Of a stretch of 64,000 nucleotides of DNA, positions 9,154 through 17,410 are shown one piece after another. This stretch comes from Gemmiger formicilis. Lineage in GTDB: Bacteria; Bacillota; Clostridia; Oscillospirales; Ruminococcaceae. The DNA is taken from positions 62,001 to 126,000 of the forward strand of contig NZ_JANGCG010000002.1 in the NCBI RefSeq assembly GCF_024462815.1, in the 5' to 3' direction. The notes under the pieces are model-generated. The model was not told where the DNA came from and searched no databases. It saw nothing but the letters and a program-made list of their open reading frames with translations. The stretch's first letter is position 1; the number at the start of each line of letters is the position of its first letter. Made by a program: the position numbers and the translations under genes.

Positions 9154-10476
9154 TTATCGCTCACATTTCCAGAAATGGCAGCTGTACGGCTCCAGCGTGC
9201 TGCCGCCGCCGAAATCGTGCGGCGCGCCGGTAATCATATCCACAGCCTGCCCGCAGCCCGCGTCAAAGTGCGCGTCATAGGGGTTGCCATCCGCGTTGAT
9301 GGCCACCAGAACGCGCTCGCCGTCGGCATAGCGCTCAAAAATCAGCTGGCGGGGCTGTACCAGTACATTGCGGTAGCTGCCCCAGCACAGCGCTTTGCTG
9401 GCCGTGCGGGCGTGTGCCAGCGCGGTTATCCAGGCGGTCAGCTCGTTCTCGGCGGGCTTTTCCACGGCAGGGCGCAGTGTCGGGTCGCCGTTTTTCTTGT
9501 CGCCCTCCATCCCCCACTCGCTGCCGTAGTAGACGGACGGCACGCCGGGCATACCGAACAGCAGACCATAAATCGGCTTCAGGCAGTTTTTGTCGGTCAA
9601 AATCGTGGCAATACGCGTTACATCGTGATTATCCACAAAGCTCAGCAGATGCTTTCCGGTGTACAGGCACCACGGCTCCGACCCGAACTGCCGGTTCAGA
9701 CTGTAGCTGATTTCATGCATATTGCCGGTGTTGAAGCTGGAATACAGCCCTTTGTAGCACTCGTAATTCGTCACGCTGTGGCAGGCGTGGTCATTCATCC
9801 AGCGGTTATAGTCGCCGTGCAGTGTCTCACCCACCAGCGCAAATTCCGGCTTGATGGTATTGGCAAGGCCGCGCAGCTCCGCCAAAAAGCCCAGATCCAG
9901 GCAGTAGGCCACGTCCAGACGCAGACCGTCAACGCCATAATCGCGCACCCAGCCGCGCACCACGTCAAACAGGTAATTCTTGACCGCCGGGTTCTGCAGA
10001 TTGAGCTTTACCAGCTCATTGCAGCCCTCCCAGCCCTCATACCAGAAGCCGTCATTATAGTTGGTGTTGCCGTCAAAGCTGATATGGAACCAGTCTTTGT
10101 AGGGGCTGTCCCACCGCTTTTCCTGCACATCGCGGAACGCCCAGAAGCCGCGGCCCACATGGTTGAAAACGCCGTCAAACAGAATCTTTATGCCCGCCGC
10201 GTGCAGCGCCGCGCAGACCTGCTTCAGGTCATCGTTCGTGCCAAGGCGGCTGTCCACCTTGTTGTAATCGCGGGTGTCATAGCCGTGGGCGTCGCTCTCA
10301 AACAGCGGGTTGAACAGCACACAGGTTGCGCCCAGCTTCTTGATATGCTCCACCCAGTCCAGCACGCGCAGGATACGGTGCTCGTCCGCCTGCGCCTGGT
10401 CGCCGCTGTTCTGCAGCGGCGCGCCGCAGAGTCCCAGCGGATAAATCTGATACACAACCGCTTCCTCATACCACAT
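9154..10476 (-). CDS. GH13 alpha-amylase family glycoside hydrolase
   Basis: A 440-residue retaining alpha-glucosidase-type enzyme. The catalytic triad of the (beta/alpha)8 barrel is visible: Asp188 nucleophile (GLRLDVA), Glu217 acid/base (LVGETLHG) and Asp285 (FVDNHD); the DGVFNHVG region I motif is at 101-108. There is no signal peptide and no N-terminal starch-binding or neopullulanase domain, so it should act in the cytoplasm on imported maltodextrins or short alpha-glucans. Specificity cannot be set from sequence. It lies 18 bp downstream of a membrane protein gene and is probably co-transcribed with it. Confidence 0.9.
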   Translation of the reverse strand: MWYEEAVVYQIYPLGLCGAPLQNSGDQAQADEHRILRVLDWVEHIKKLGATCVLFNPLFESDAHGYDTRDYNKVDSRLGTNDDLKQVCAALHAAGIKILFDGVFNHVGRGFWAFRDVQEKRWDSPYKDWFHISFDGNTNYNDGFWYEGWEGCNELVKLNLQNPAVKNYLFDVVRGWVRDYGVDGLRLDVAYCLDLGFLAELRGLANTIKPEFALVGETLHGDYNRWMNDHACHSVTNYECYKGLYSSFNTGNMHEISYSLNRQFGSEPWCLYTGKHLLSFVDNHDVTRIATILTDKNCLKPIYGLLFGMPGVPSVYYGSEWGMEGDKKNGDPTLRPAVEKPAENELTAWITALAHARTASKALCWGSYRNVLVQPRQLIFERYADGERVLVAINADGNPYDAHFDAGCGQAVDMITGAPHDFGGGSTLEPYSCHFWKCER

Positions 10477-10494
10477 ATTGTTTTCCTCCTCGAA

Positions 10495-11034
10495 TCAGAA
10501 TTTTTTCTTCAGTCTTGGCTTCAGTGCCAGATGGTAATACCTCGTCAGCGCCGCCAGTGCACGGTCACACAGCCAGAAACACAGGTTGCCTGCAGCCAGC
10601 AGAGCTACCAGCATTGCGGTTCCATCGGCCAGAAGCTCATCCAGCACGGTGGGACCGAGCAGGGCAAACAACAGCAGATAGACCACCACCGTGGCGGCAT
10701 TGAAAATCGCGAATTTGAGTATCCACCGCAGCACCTTGCTTTTTATGCGGTTCAGCCGCACGCGCAGCACCGGGTAATACCCCATAACCAGCACATAAAA
10801 GAGTGCCAGCTCGGTTTCCGGCACAAACAGCACCGCCAGAATCGACACACAGACGTAGAGGGTCAGTGCGTACCGCGGGCCGTATTCCTCCAGCACCGGG
10901 ATGCTCAGGAATGCCGCCAGCATCGGCGCGGCGTAGGTGCCAATCTGCAGCGCGCAGCCCACCAGCAAAAGCACCACCGACAGCGCCCCCAGCATCCCGC
11001 ACAGCGCAATTTTCTGGCTTTCTGTCTTGCGCAT
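10495..11034 (-). CDS. Uncharacterised integral membrane protein
   Basis: A 179-residue protein with about five hydrophobic segments, including MLGALSVVLLLVGCAL, YALTLYVCVSILAVLF and TVVVYLLLFALLG, and a basic C-terminal end (LKPRLKKKF). The pattern of short, S-component-like helices resembles small predicted membrane proteins of Clostridia, but I recognise no family motif. The ATG follows AGGAGGG and a strong promoter; the GH13 gene is next in the operon. A transport or regulatory role for sugars is possible from context only. Confidence 0.7.
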   Translation of the reverse strand: MRKTESQKIALCGMLGALSVVLLLVGCALQIGTYAAPMLAAFLSIPVLEEYGPRYALTLYVCVSILAVLFVPETELALFYVLVMGYYPVLRVRLNRIKSKVLRWILKFAIFNAATVVVYLLLFALLGPTVLDELLADGTAMLVALLAAGNLCFWLCDRALAALTRYYHLALKPRLKKKF

Positions 11035-11062
11035 CCGTCCGCCCTCCTCTCAATTCTTGTAC

Positions 11063-11091
11063 ATTATACCCTATTTTGTTTCACATTGCAA
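11063..11091 (-). promoter_or_regulatory. Sigma-A promoter, membrane protein-amylase operon
   Basis: On the minus strand TTGCAA (11091-11086) and TATAAT (11068-11063) are 17 bp apart, 28 bp before the ATG at 11034. Confidence 0.75.
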
Positions 11092-11144
11092 GAAAAACGC
11101 TGGGTGTTTTGCACAAATCCACATCCACGCGCCGTTATTTTTTG

Positions 11145-11184
11145 CACAGAAAAGCCGGGCTCCACTCCAATGGCAGGCCCGGCT
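11145..11184 (-). terminator. Terminator after the ROK kinase remnant
   Basis: Stem AGCCGGGC/GCCCGGCT (11184-11177 with 11160-11153, minus strand) followed by TTTTCTG. It probably ended the original kinase gene. Confidence 0.55.
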
Positions 11185-11201
11185 GATATTATGTACTGCC
11201 T

Positions 11202-11531
11202 TTACCCCTGCTGCGCTGCCTGCCCCTTGGCAAGCAGCGCAGCGCCAATCACACCGGCGCGGTAGCCCAGTGTGCAGGTGGTAATGCAGGTATGCTTCTT
11301 GGCGAACTCATGGCCGAACACCATCGGCTCCACGGCGGCACGCAGGGGCTTGAGGAGGTTCTCGCCCTGATTGGCCACGCCGCCGGACAGGCCAACCACC
11401 TCCGGGAAGAAAATGTTGATCATATTGGCAACGCCCACAGCAAGGTAATGCACATAGCTGTCCACCACCTCGCGGCCTGCGGCGTCCCCCTGCGCGGCGG
11501 CGTCAAAAGCCGTGCGTGTTCCGCGTATTTG
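11202..11531 (-). pseudogene. C-terminal remnant of a ROK-family glucokinase
   Basis: About 109 codons read as the last third of a ROK sugar kinase: TAFDAAAQGDAAGREVVDSYVHYLAVGVANMINIFFPEVVGLSGGV and the closing TLGYRAGVIGAALLAKG. The ATP-binding N-terminus, the DxGxT motif and the zinc-binding CxCGxxGC motif are all absent, so it cannot be active. The frame is open up to the TGA of the upstream deacetylase and in the same frame, so the fragment abuts that gene directly. An internal GTG at 11468 is the only plausible start and would give 88 residues. A deletion fusing two loci is the simplest explanation. Confidence 0.8.
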
Positions 11532-12344
11532 TCAGCCGTTTTTCAGCGCGTCCATCTGGGCAACTGTACAGAAGGTGTAGCCGCCCTCGCGGAAGTAGCG
11601 GATTATATCCGGCAGTGCCTTCACGGTCTGGCCAGTGGCCCTTGTGTCATGCAGCAGCACCACGCAGATATCGTGGCCGTCCGCGTCGCGGCGGATGTTG
11701 CGCAGAATCTGCGCCGCATCGGGGTGGCTGGCGGTGGCGTCCTCGGCGCAGACGTTCCAGTCAATCCAGTGGTAGCCCTTTTCCTCGGCCTGTGCTTTCA
11801 AGGCCTTCATAATGCCGCTGCCGCCGTAGCGGTGGCTGACCGTGTTGGTGCTGCCGCCGGGAAAGCGCAGCCAGTCGATGCCTTCAACGTCCGCATACGG
11901 CTCCAAAGCCTGCCGCAGCGCCTTGATATCCTGCCAGAAGGCATCGGTGCTCGCGTAGATTTTGGAATATTGGTGGGTTGCGCTGTGCAGGGCAAGCTGA
12001 TGCCCCGCCGCGGCAATATCCGCCACCAGCGGCAGATACGCCTCGTTGGCGTCCTGCGCACAGACAAAGAAGGTGGCTGGCACCTGCTCCCTGTCAAGAA
12101 TTTCCAGAATGGGCTGTGTGTTTTTGCTCGGTCCATCGTCAAAGGTCAGGCAGACCATTCTGGGCAGCGCCGTCTCGCCGGTTGCCGCTGCGGCGGCAAA
12201 GCAATCGTTCGGCGTGTCTGTCTCGGCGTATTCCTTGTGGTAAAGGCCGTGGATAACCCCCGCCAGCACCGCCAGCAGCAGCGCCGCCGCCAGCGCGGAC
12301 AGCAGCCGCCCGCTTCGTTCCTCCCGGTTTGCATTGCGCCGCAT
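11532..12344 (-). CDS. Membrane-anchored polysaccharide deacetylase (CE4/NodB family)
   Basis: A 270-residue protein with a single N-terminal membrane segment (LLSALAAALLLAVLAGVIHG) and an extracellular NodB domain. Metal and catalytic motifs are present: TFDDGPS at 67-73, HSATH at 120-124 and RFPGG at 160-164, with a late LLHD motif. It should remove N-acetyl groups from peptidoglycan or another surface glycan, or act in spore cortex formation as PdaA-type proteins do. The ATG at 12344 follows AGAGGAGGGG; the frame extends 73 codons upstream but without a site. Its stop is in frame with the ROK remnant. Confidence 0.88.
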   Translation of the reverse strand: MRRNANREERSGRLLSALAAALLLAVLAGVIHGLYHKEYAETDTPNDCFAAAAATGETALPRMVCLTFDDGPSKNTQPILEILDREQVPATFFVCAQDANEAYLPLVADIAAAGHQLALHSATHQYSKIYASTDAFWQDIKALRQALEPYADVEGIDWLRFPGGSTNTVSHRYGGSGIMKALKAQAEEKGYHWIDWNVCAEDATASHPDAAQILRNIRRDADGHDICVVLLHDTRATGQTVKALPDIIRYFREGGYTFCTVAQMDALKNG

Positions 12345-12399
12345 GGCAAGCCCCTCCTCTGTTATGGTCTGGTAAAGGGTATGCGGGCGCAGCGACAAA

Positions 12400-12428
12400 T
12401 AGACATGGGCAGCAGCGCATGGTATAAT
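12400..12428 (+). promoter_or_regulatory. Sigma-A promoter for the 12457 gene
   Basis: TAGACA (12400-12405), 17 bp, TATAAT (12423-12428), then GGGAGG before the ATG. Confidence 0.7.
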
Positions 12429-12456
12429 AGAGAAAACGCTGTGGGAGGCTCGCCGC

Positions 12457-12885
12457 ATGAAGCTGAAAATTACCAAATCCGACAAGAAGGCGCTGCTGGC
12501 GGCGCTGGCCGTCTGCGGGATCGGCATACTGTTTTCCATCCTTATTGTGCTAGGGGTGGACATTTACCGCAAGCATACCTACACCAGCGTGATTTTGCCG
12601 GACGCCTACCGCATTACCGATATGAAAGCGAAGGAGCACACTTCCTACTCTGTCAATGGGGACAACACCGATTACGTCTACATCATCACGGTCAAATATG
12701 AGATCGACGGCACCAGCTACACGGACACACTGCAAATTTTGCAGGGCACCCATTTCGCCACCGAGCTGCACGCGCGCTATCTGGCCGACAACGCCCCGGA
12801 AGAAGTGCTGGGCAATTTGTATTATTCCGAGAAAGACCCATCCCATATTGGGCGGTATGGGAACGATTCGCTATTCGTAGAGTAA
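12457..12885 (+). CDS. Small single-pass membrane protein of unknown function
   Basis: A 142-residue protein with a basic N-terminus (MKLKITKSDKK), one membrane helix (LLAALAVCGIGILFSILIVLGV) and a hydrophilic, mostly extracellular domain of about 105 residues rich in Tyr and Thr (YVYIITVKYEIDGTSYTDTLQ). No family recognised; the beta-rich pattern suggests a small immunoglobulin-like or DUF fold. It has its own promoter and terminator and is divergent from the deacetylase. Confidence 0.75.
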   Translation: MKLKITKSDKKALLAALAVCGIGILFSILIVLGVDIYRKHTYTSVILPDAYRITDMKAKEHTSYSVNGDNTDYVYIITVKYEIDGTSYTDTLQILQGTHFATELHARYLADNAPEEVLGNLYYSEKDPSHIGRYGNDSLFVE

Positions 12886-12895
12886 GTAACAAAAC

Positions 12896-12936
12896 GCGGG
12901 AAACTGCCCTTTTACCAGCAGTCTCCCGCATTTTTC
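12896..12936 (+). terminator. Terminator after the 12457 gene
   Basis: Stem 12896-12907 with 12918-12929, one mismatch, then A and a T run. Confidence 0.85.
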
Positions 12937-12960
12937 TTTATTTGTTTGGAGTTCTTTTCG

Positions 12961-12986
12961 GTTCCTTTTCTTGCAAGAAAAGGAAC
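12961..12986. repeat. Perfect 26-bp palindrome
   Basis: GTTCCTTTTCTT, GC centre, AAGAAAAGGAAC. It lies between the convergent 12457 gene and trkH, 13 bp past the trkH stop. There is no T run, so it may be a processing or repeat element more than a terminator. Confidence 0.6.
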
Positions 12987-12999
12987 AAAACTCTCGTAC

Positions 13000-14475
13000 T
13001 TATTTTGCTCTTGCCTCGTGCATCGCGTTGATGCGCTTGCGCCACAGGCGCGGGGCAAACAGTGTCAGCATCGGGTAAAGCTCCAAGCGGCCTGCCAGCA
13101 TATCAAAGGCCAGCAGCAGCTTGACCGGGGCGGAAAATTCCGCAAAGCTGCCCATCGGGCCGACCAGCTCCAGACCGGGGCCGACATTGTTCAGGCAGGT
13201 CGCGACCGCTGTAAAGGTCGTGACCATATCAAAGCCGTCCAGTGATACCAGCAGCACCGACAGCGTGAGCATCAGCATATAAATGTTGAAGTAGTTGTGC
13301 ACACCCCGCAGCGTCTTTTCCTCCAGCGGCTTGCCCTCAAACCGGACCGTGGTGACGGCGTGGCTGTGCAGCATCTTGTTCAGATCCTGCCGCGCTGCCT
13401 TGAAGAAGATGATAACGCGGGAGACCTTCAACCCGCCCGCCGTTGAGCTGGCGCAGGCACCGATAAAGGTCAGAATAACCAGCACAATGCGGGAATAGGT
13501 CGGCCAGAGGTTGAAGTCCGCCGTGGCGTAGCCGGTGGTTGTGACAATGGACGACACCTGAAAGAACGCCGTGCGCAGTGCCGTGCCCACATTGTCATAC
13601 AGGCTTGCAATGTTGGCCGTGATGGTCAGCGTGGAGAACGCGACAATGCCCAGATAGACGTGCAGCTCCTCGGAGGCAAAGGCCTCCTTGAAATGACGCA
13701 GCAACAGGAAATAGTACAGGTTGAAGTTGACGCCGAACAGCAGCATAAACACGCCGATGACGATTTCAAAATAGGGGTCGTTGTAGGCACCCACGCTCAG
13801 CGCCTTGTTGCTGAAGCCGCCGGTGCCCGCCGTGCCGAAGGAATGAATCAGCGAGTCAAATAGCGGCATACCGCCCGCACAGAGCAGCACGGTTTCCAGT
13901 ACCGTCATGGCGAGGTAAATAGCGTACAGAATCTTCGCACTGTCGCTCAATTTGCTCGAGATCTTGCCGCAGGTCGGGCCGGGCACCTCGGCGCGCATCA
14001 GGTGCATGGCGCGGCCGTCCGTCATGGGCAGCACCGCCATCGCAAAAACAAGAACGCCCATGCCGCCGATCCAGTGGGAAAAGCTGCGCCAGAACAGGAT
14101 GCCGTGGCTCAGCGCCTCAACATCGGTCAAAATTGTGGAGCCGGTGGTTGTAAAGCCGGACACTGTTTCAAAAAAGGCGTCCACAAAGGACGGAATCTCG
14201 CCGGAAATCACAAAAGGCAGCGCGCCGAAAATCGACATCAGCACCCAGACCAGCGCCACGATGGCCAGACCGTCGCGGGCGTAGATGCGCGTATTTTTGG
14301 GTGTGCGCAGACTGGTCACAAGGCCCAGCACCAGCAGTATCAGGGCGGGCCACAGGAAGCAGAGCACAACGCTCCACTCGCCGTAAATTGCAGAGCAGAC
14401 CATCGGTAAGAGCATCAGCGCCGCCTCAATCAGGAAGATGCGCCCCAGCACAAACCCTACCATTTTATAATTCAT
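13000..14475 (-). CDS. trkH: Trk/Ktr potassium uptake channel subunit TrkH
   Basis: A 491-residue membrane protein made of four pore-loop units. The selectivity-filter loops can be seen in order: VSGFTTTGST, SFGTAGTGGFS, SIVTTTGYAT and TCLNNVGPG, the glycine positions expected for K+ coordination. It pairs with the regulatory ring protein TrkA, whose gene lies 10 bp upstream in the same operon. Together they take up K+ and set turgor and membrane potential. Confidence 0.95.
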   Translation of the reverse strand: MNYKMVGFVLGRIFLIEAALMLLPMVCSAIYGEWSVVLCFLWPALILLVLGLVTSLRTPKNTRIYARDGLAIVALVWVLMSIFGALPFVISGEIPSFVDAFFETVSGFTTTGSTILTDVEALSHGILFWRSFSHWIGGMGVLVFAMAVLPMTDGRAMHLMRAEVPGPTCGKISSKLSDSAKILYAIYLAMTVLETVLLCAGGMPLFDSLIHSFGTAGTGGFSNKALSVGAYNDPYFEIVIGVFMLLFGVNFNLYYFLLLRHFKEAFASEELHVYLGIVAFSTLTITANIASLYDNVGTALRTAFFQVSSIVTTTGYATADFNLWPTYSRIVLVILTFIGACASSTAGGLKVSRVIIFFKAARQDLNKMLHSHAVTTVRFEGKPLEEKTLRGVHNYFNIYMLMLTLSVLLVSLDGFDMVTTFTAVATCLNNVGPGLELVGPMGSFAEFSAPVKLLLAFDMLAGRLELYPMLTLFAPRLWRKRINAMHEARAK

Positions 14476-14485
14476 GCCGCCGCCC

Positions 14486-15850
14486 TCACTTTACAATGTC
14501 ACGCAGCGCGTGCAGCGTCGTGTCGGTGGTGACAATGACCACATCGTCCCCCTCCTGCAGGGCGTCATTGCCGGAGGGAATGACCGTCTGGCCGCTGCGG
14601 CGCACGATGCCTGCCACCAGCAGACCCTTGCGCAGCGTCAGATCCTTGAGCGGCACACCGATGAAGGGCAGGCCCGGGGCCACATTGAACTCCAGTGCCT
14701 CGACCCGGCCGCCCACAAGGCGGTGCAGCGTCTTGATATTCTCGGACTCAAAGCTGTTCTGCATGGCGCGGACATACATGGCGATGGCCTCGGACGTGAC
14801 CGATGCCGTGGAGACCACACTGTCCACCATGCCCTTGGCCGTAGCCAGCTCCGCAAAGGAATTGCGGTTGATTTTAGCCACCACCTTGCAGGAGTTCAGC
14901 TGGGAGGCATACATGGCAAGGATGATATTCGTCTCATCCAGACCGGTCAGGGCCACAAAGGCGTCCATCTCGGTGATGCGCTCCTCGCTCAGCAGCTCGG
15001 CGTCTGCGCCGTCGCCGTGGATGACCAGCACGCCGGGGAATTTCTCGCTCATTTCCTGGCAGCGGGCCGGATTGTTGTCAATGACGGTGACCCGCTTCTG
15101 GATGTCCTGCAGCTCCTTGACCAGATAGTAGGCCATCCGGCTGGCGCCGACAATCATAACGTTGTTTGCCTTCGCTTTAAAAAGGTTCAGCTTGCGGAAG
15201 AAGGCCTCCAGATCGCGGGCGGACGCTGTCAGGTAGACCTTGTCCCCTGCCTGCAGTGTAAACGCACCGGTGGGGATAATCGTCTCACTGCCGCGGGCCA
15301 CAGCGCAAATCAGAATCTTGACGCGGATGTTGCGGTACAAATCCGCCAGCTGCAGGCCCACCAGCGGGTTATCTTCGGCCAGGCGGTACTCAATCAGCTC
15401 AAAGCGCTGGCGGCAGAACTGCTCACGCTTGATGGCTGTGGGAAAGCGCAGCACGCGGGCAATCTCACGCGCCGTGGCCTTCTCTGGGTTGACAACCATC
15501 GAGAGCCCCAGCTCGTCCCGCATGAAGCGCAGCTGCTTTTCATATTCCGGGTTGCGGATACGCGCAATCGTGTGCTGCGTGCCCAGCTTTTTGGCCACCA
15601 GACAGGCCAGGATGTTGCTTTCATCGCTGGAGGTGGTGGCAATCAGCAGGTCTGCGCCATCCTCAAAGGCCTCCTTCTGGACGTCATAGCAGCCGCCGTT
15701 GCCGGGCACGCCGCGCACATCATAGATGTTGACAATGTCCTCAATCAGGTCAGGGTTCTGGTCGATGACCACAATATCATTGTTTTCCGCCGTAAGCTGG
15801 GCGGTCAGGGCACGGCCGACTTTGCCGAGGCCGATGACCACGATTCTCAT
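14486..15850 (-). CDS. trkA: Trk potassium uptake regulatory subunit TrkA
   Basis: A 454-residue peripheral protein with two tandem RCK units, each an NAD(H)-binding RCK-N followed by RCK-C. The first Rossmann motif is VVIGLGKVGRAL at residues 4-15 and the second VMIVGASRMAYYL near 228; an Asp follows beta-2 in each (DQNPD, DNNPA). Ligand binding gates TrkH. It is first in the trkA-trkH operon. Confidence 0.96.
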   Translation of the reverse strand: MRIVVIGLGKVGRALTAQLTAENNDIVVIDQNPDLIEDIVNIYDVRGVPGNGGCYDVQKEAFEDGADLLIATTSSDESNILACLVAKKLGTQHTIARIRNPEYEKQLRFMRDELGLSMVVNPEKATAREIARVLRFPTAIKREQFCRQRFELIEYRLAEDNPLVGLQLADLYRNIRVKILICAVARGSETIIPTGAFTLQAGDKVYLTASARDLEAFFRKLNLFKAKANNVMIVGASRMAYYLVKELQDIQKRVTVIDNNPARCQEMSEKFPGVLVIHGDGADAELLSEERITEMDAFVALTGLDETNIILAMYASQLNSCKVVAKINRNSFAELATAKGMVDSVVSTASVTSEAIAMYVRAMQNSFESENIKTLHRLVGGRVEALEFNVAPGLPFIGVPLKDLTLRKGLLVAGIVRRSGQTVIPSGNDALQEGDDVVIVTTDTTLHALRDIVK

Positions 15851-15897
15851 ACGAACGCTCCGTTTCTCTTTTGCAAGACTTGTGCATTATTAAGCTC

Positions 15898-15925
15898 ATT
15901 ATAACAAAGCGGGCAGAAAAAGCAA
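15898..15925 (-). promoter_or_regulatory. Promoter of trkAH
   Basis: Minus strand TTGCTT (15925-15920), 16 bp, TATAAT (15903-15898). Confidence 0.6.
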
Positions 15926-16002
15926 TAGGACATTTTCACAGATTGTCCAGATTTTTAACAAAAAAATCCGCAATTTTGTGCCGTACAGGGCCGGTTTTGC
16001 TG

Positions 16003-16031
16003 TTGACAAGCCGCGAAATCCTTGTTATAAT
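16003..16031 (+). promoter_or_regulatory. Consensus promoter of rpsF-ssb-rpsR
   Basis: TTGACA (16003-16008), 17 bp, TATAAT (16026-16031): both hexamers perfect. Confidence 0.9.
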
Positions 16032-16037
16032 TAGATG

Positions 16038-16078
16038 CTGTGTGAAATCACACAGTTTCCTTGCCCTTTGCTTAGGGC
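16038..16078 (+). promoter_or_regulatory. Structured rpsF leader
   Basis: The 5' leader holds a perfect 18-nt palindrome (16038-16055, CTGTGTGA AA TCACACAG) and a GCCCT/AGGGC hairpin (16063-16078) just before the AAAAGGAGG site. S6:S18-binding leaders are known at this locus in many bacteria, but I do not see their CCG bulge, so autoregulation is only a possibility. Confidence 0.4.
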
Positions 16079-16113
16079 AGAGGGCCATAAGTCCAAAAGG
16101 AGGTGCACAGAAT

Positions 16114-16398
16114 ATGGCTAAGTACGAAACCATGATGGTTACCACCGCGAACCTCGACGAAGAGGCTTCCAACGCTCTGATCAACAAGTTCAAGAACCTG
16201 ATCGCAGCGAATGGTACGATCGATTCTGTTGATGATTGGGGCAAGAAGCGTCTTGCTTACCCCATCAACGATGAGACCGAGGGTGTGTACACGGTGATCA
16301 GCTTCACCAGCGAGCCCGATTTCCCGGCTGAGCTGGACCGCGTTTTCAAGATCACTGAGGGCGTTCTTCGCAGCATGACTCTTGCTGTTGAGGAGTAA
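16114..16398 (+). CDS. rpsF: 30S ribosomal protein S6
   Basis: A 94-residue S6 (MAKYETMMVTTANLDEEA, then WGKKRLAYPINDETEGVY). It binds 16S rRNA in the platform as a heterodimer with S18, whose gene is in the same operon. The start follows AAAAGGAGG by 9 bp; the longer frame upstream is the leader. Confidence 0.97.
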   Translation: MAKYETMMVTTANLDEEASNALINKFKNLIAANGTIDSVDDWGKKRLAYPINDETEGVYTVISFTSEPDFPAELDRVFKITEGVLRSMTLAVEE

Positions 16399-16409
16399 GG
16401 AGTAAACCA

Positions 16410-16886
16410 ATGCTGAATGTTGTTGCTATTATGGGCCGCCTTGCCGCGGACCCGCAGCTTCGCCAGACCACGACCGGCAAAAACGTTGCCTCGTTCCGCA
16501 TCGCTTGCGACCGCGGACGCCGCGACGCCAACGGCCAGAGTCAGGCTGACTGGCTGGATGTTGTTGCCTGGGATCGCACGGCAGAGTTTGTCTGCAAGTA
16601 TTTCCAGAAGGGTTCCCTGATTGCTGTGGACGGCCGTTTGCAGAGCCGCCAGTATCAGGATAAGAATGGCAACAACCGCACCGCGATTGAAATCGTGGCC
16701 AACAACGTCAACTTTGCTGCTCCCAAATCCGCAAACGCCGCACCGATGGGTGATGCCGGCTACGGCGCACCCGTGGCAGCCCCCGCTTCCCGCCCCGCTG
16801 TGCAGGCCAATCCTGCGCCGAGCTATTCTGCCGGCAGCAACGATGACTTTGCACTGATTGAGGATGAGGGCGACCTGCCGTTCTAA
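16410..16886 (+). CDS. ssb: Single-stranded DNA-binding protein
   Basis: A 158-residue protein with an OB fold (MLNVVAIMGRLAADPQLR...WLDVVAWDRTAEF), a flexible Ala/Pro-rich linker from about residue 110 and the acidic tip DLPF that recruits replication and repair partners. It starts 11 bp after rpsF and is followed by rpsR, the conserved arrangement. Confidence 0.97.
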   Translation: MLNVVAIMGRLAADPQLRQTTTGKNVASFRIACDRGRRDANGQSQADWLDVVAWDRTAEFVCKYFQKGSLIAVDGRLQSRQYQDKNGNNRTAIEIVANNVNFAAPKSANAAPMGDAGYGAPVAAPASRPAVQANPAPSYSAGSNDDFALIEDEGDLPF

Positions 16887-16922
16887 AATCGAAAGTATCA
16901 TTCTAACAAGGAGGTTTCCACA

Positions 16923-17165
16923 ATGGCTATGGATCGTTCTTCTCGTCCGATGCATCGTGGCCGCAAGAAGGTTTGCTCCTTCTGCGTTGACCGCGTCGAG
17001 CACATTGATTACAAGGATCTGCCCCGCCTGCGCAAGTACGTGAGCGAGCGCGCTAAGATCATTCCCCGCCGTGTGACCGGTACCTGCGCTTTCCATCAGC
17101 GTGAGCTGACGGTTGCCATCAAGCGTGCCCGCTACATGGCTCTGATGCCCTACGTCAGCGACTAA
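16923..17165 (+). CDS. rpsR: 30S ribosomal protein S18
   Basis: An 80-residue S18. It retains a zinc-type cysteine set (CSFC near residues 18-21 and a later Cys and His in GTCAFHQ), so it looks like the Zn-binding form. The core [22 protein letters not shown] is diagnostic. AAGGAGG precedes the ATG; a strong terminator follows. Confidence 0.97.
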   Translation: MAMDRSSRPMHRGRKKVCSFCVDRVEHIDYKDLPRLRKYVSERAKIIPRRVTGTCAFHQRELTVAIKRARYMALMPYVSD

Positions 17166-17197
17166 TTCGCCGCGTTGGCATTGCCAAAATGCACTGA

Positions 17198-17231
17198 AAA
17201 AGAGCAGTTCTTCACGAACTGCTCTTTTTTT
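17198..17231 (+). terminator. rpsF operon terminator
   Basis: Stem AGAGCAGTTC/GAACTGCTCT (17201-17210 with 17216-17225) with flanking A and T runs, so it could work on both strands. Confidence 0.9.
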
Positions 17232-17249
17232 GTTTCTTACACCGCAAAC

Positions 17250-17395
17250 GGGAAGAGCCCCTCAGGCCTCGCAGGCTCGGCCAGCTCCCCGCATGGCGGG
17301 GAGCCTTTCTGACGGCGGCCTTTGGCCGCCTCAAAAAGCCTCCTCACGCAGTGGGGAGGTGGTCGAGCGAAGCGATGACCGGAGGGGCTTTTCCC
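17250..17395. repeat. 146-bp inverted-repeat element
   Basis: Ends are 14-bp inverted repeats with one mismatch (GGGAAGAGCCCCTC and GAGGGGCTTTTCCC). Inside are hairpins: CTCCCCGC/GCGGGGAG and GGCGGCC/GGCCGCC. It lies between the rpsR terminator and the 3' end of the kinase-like gene. No coding. It looks like a non-autonomous, MITE-like or REP-type intergenic element. Confidence 0.55.
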
Positions 17396-17410
17396 ACCTG
17401 CCGCTATCAC

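Noticed and set aside
11202..11468. An intact 88-residue gene starting at GTG 11468
   Set aside because: It is only the C-terminal end of a ROK kinase with no ribosome site, so it is treated as a remnant.
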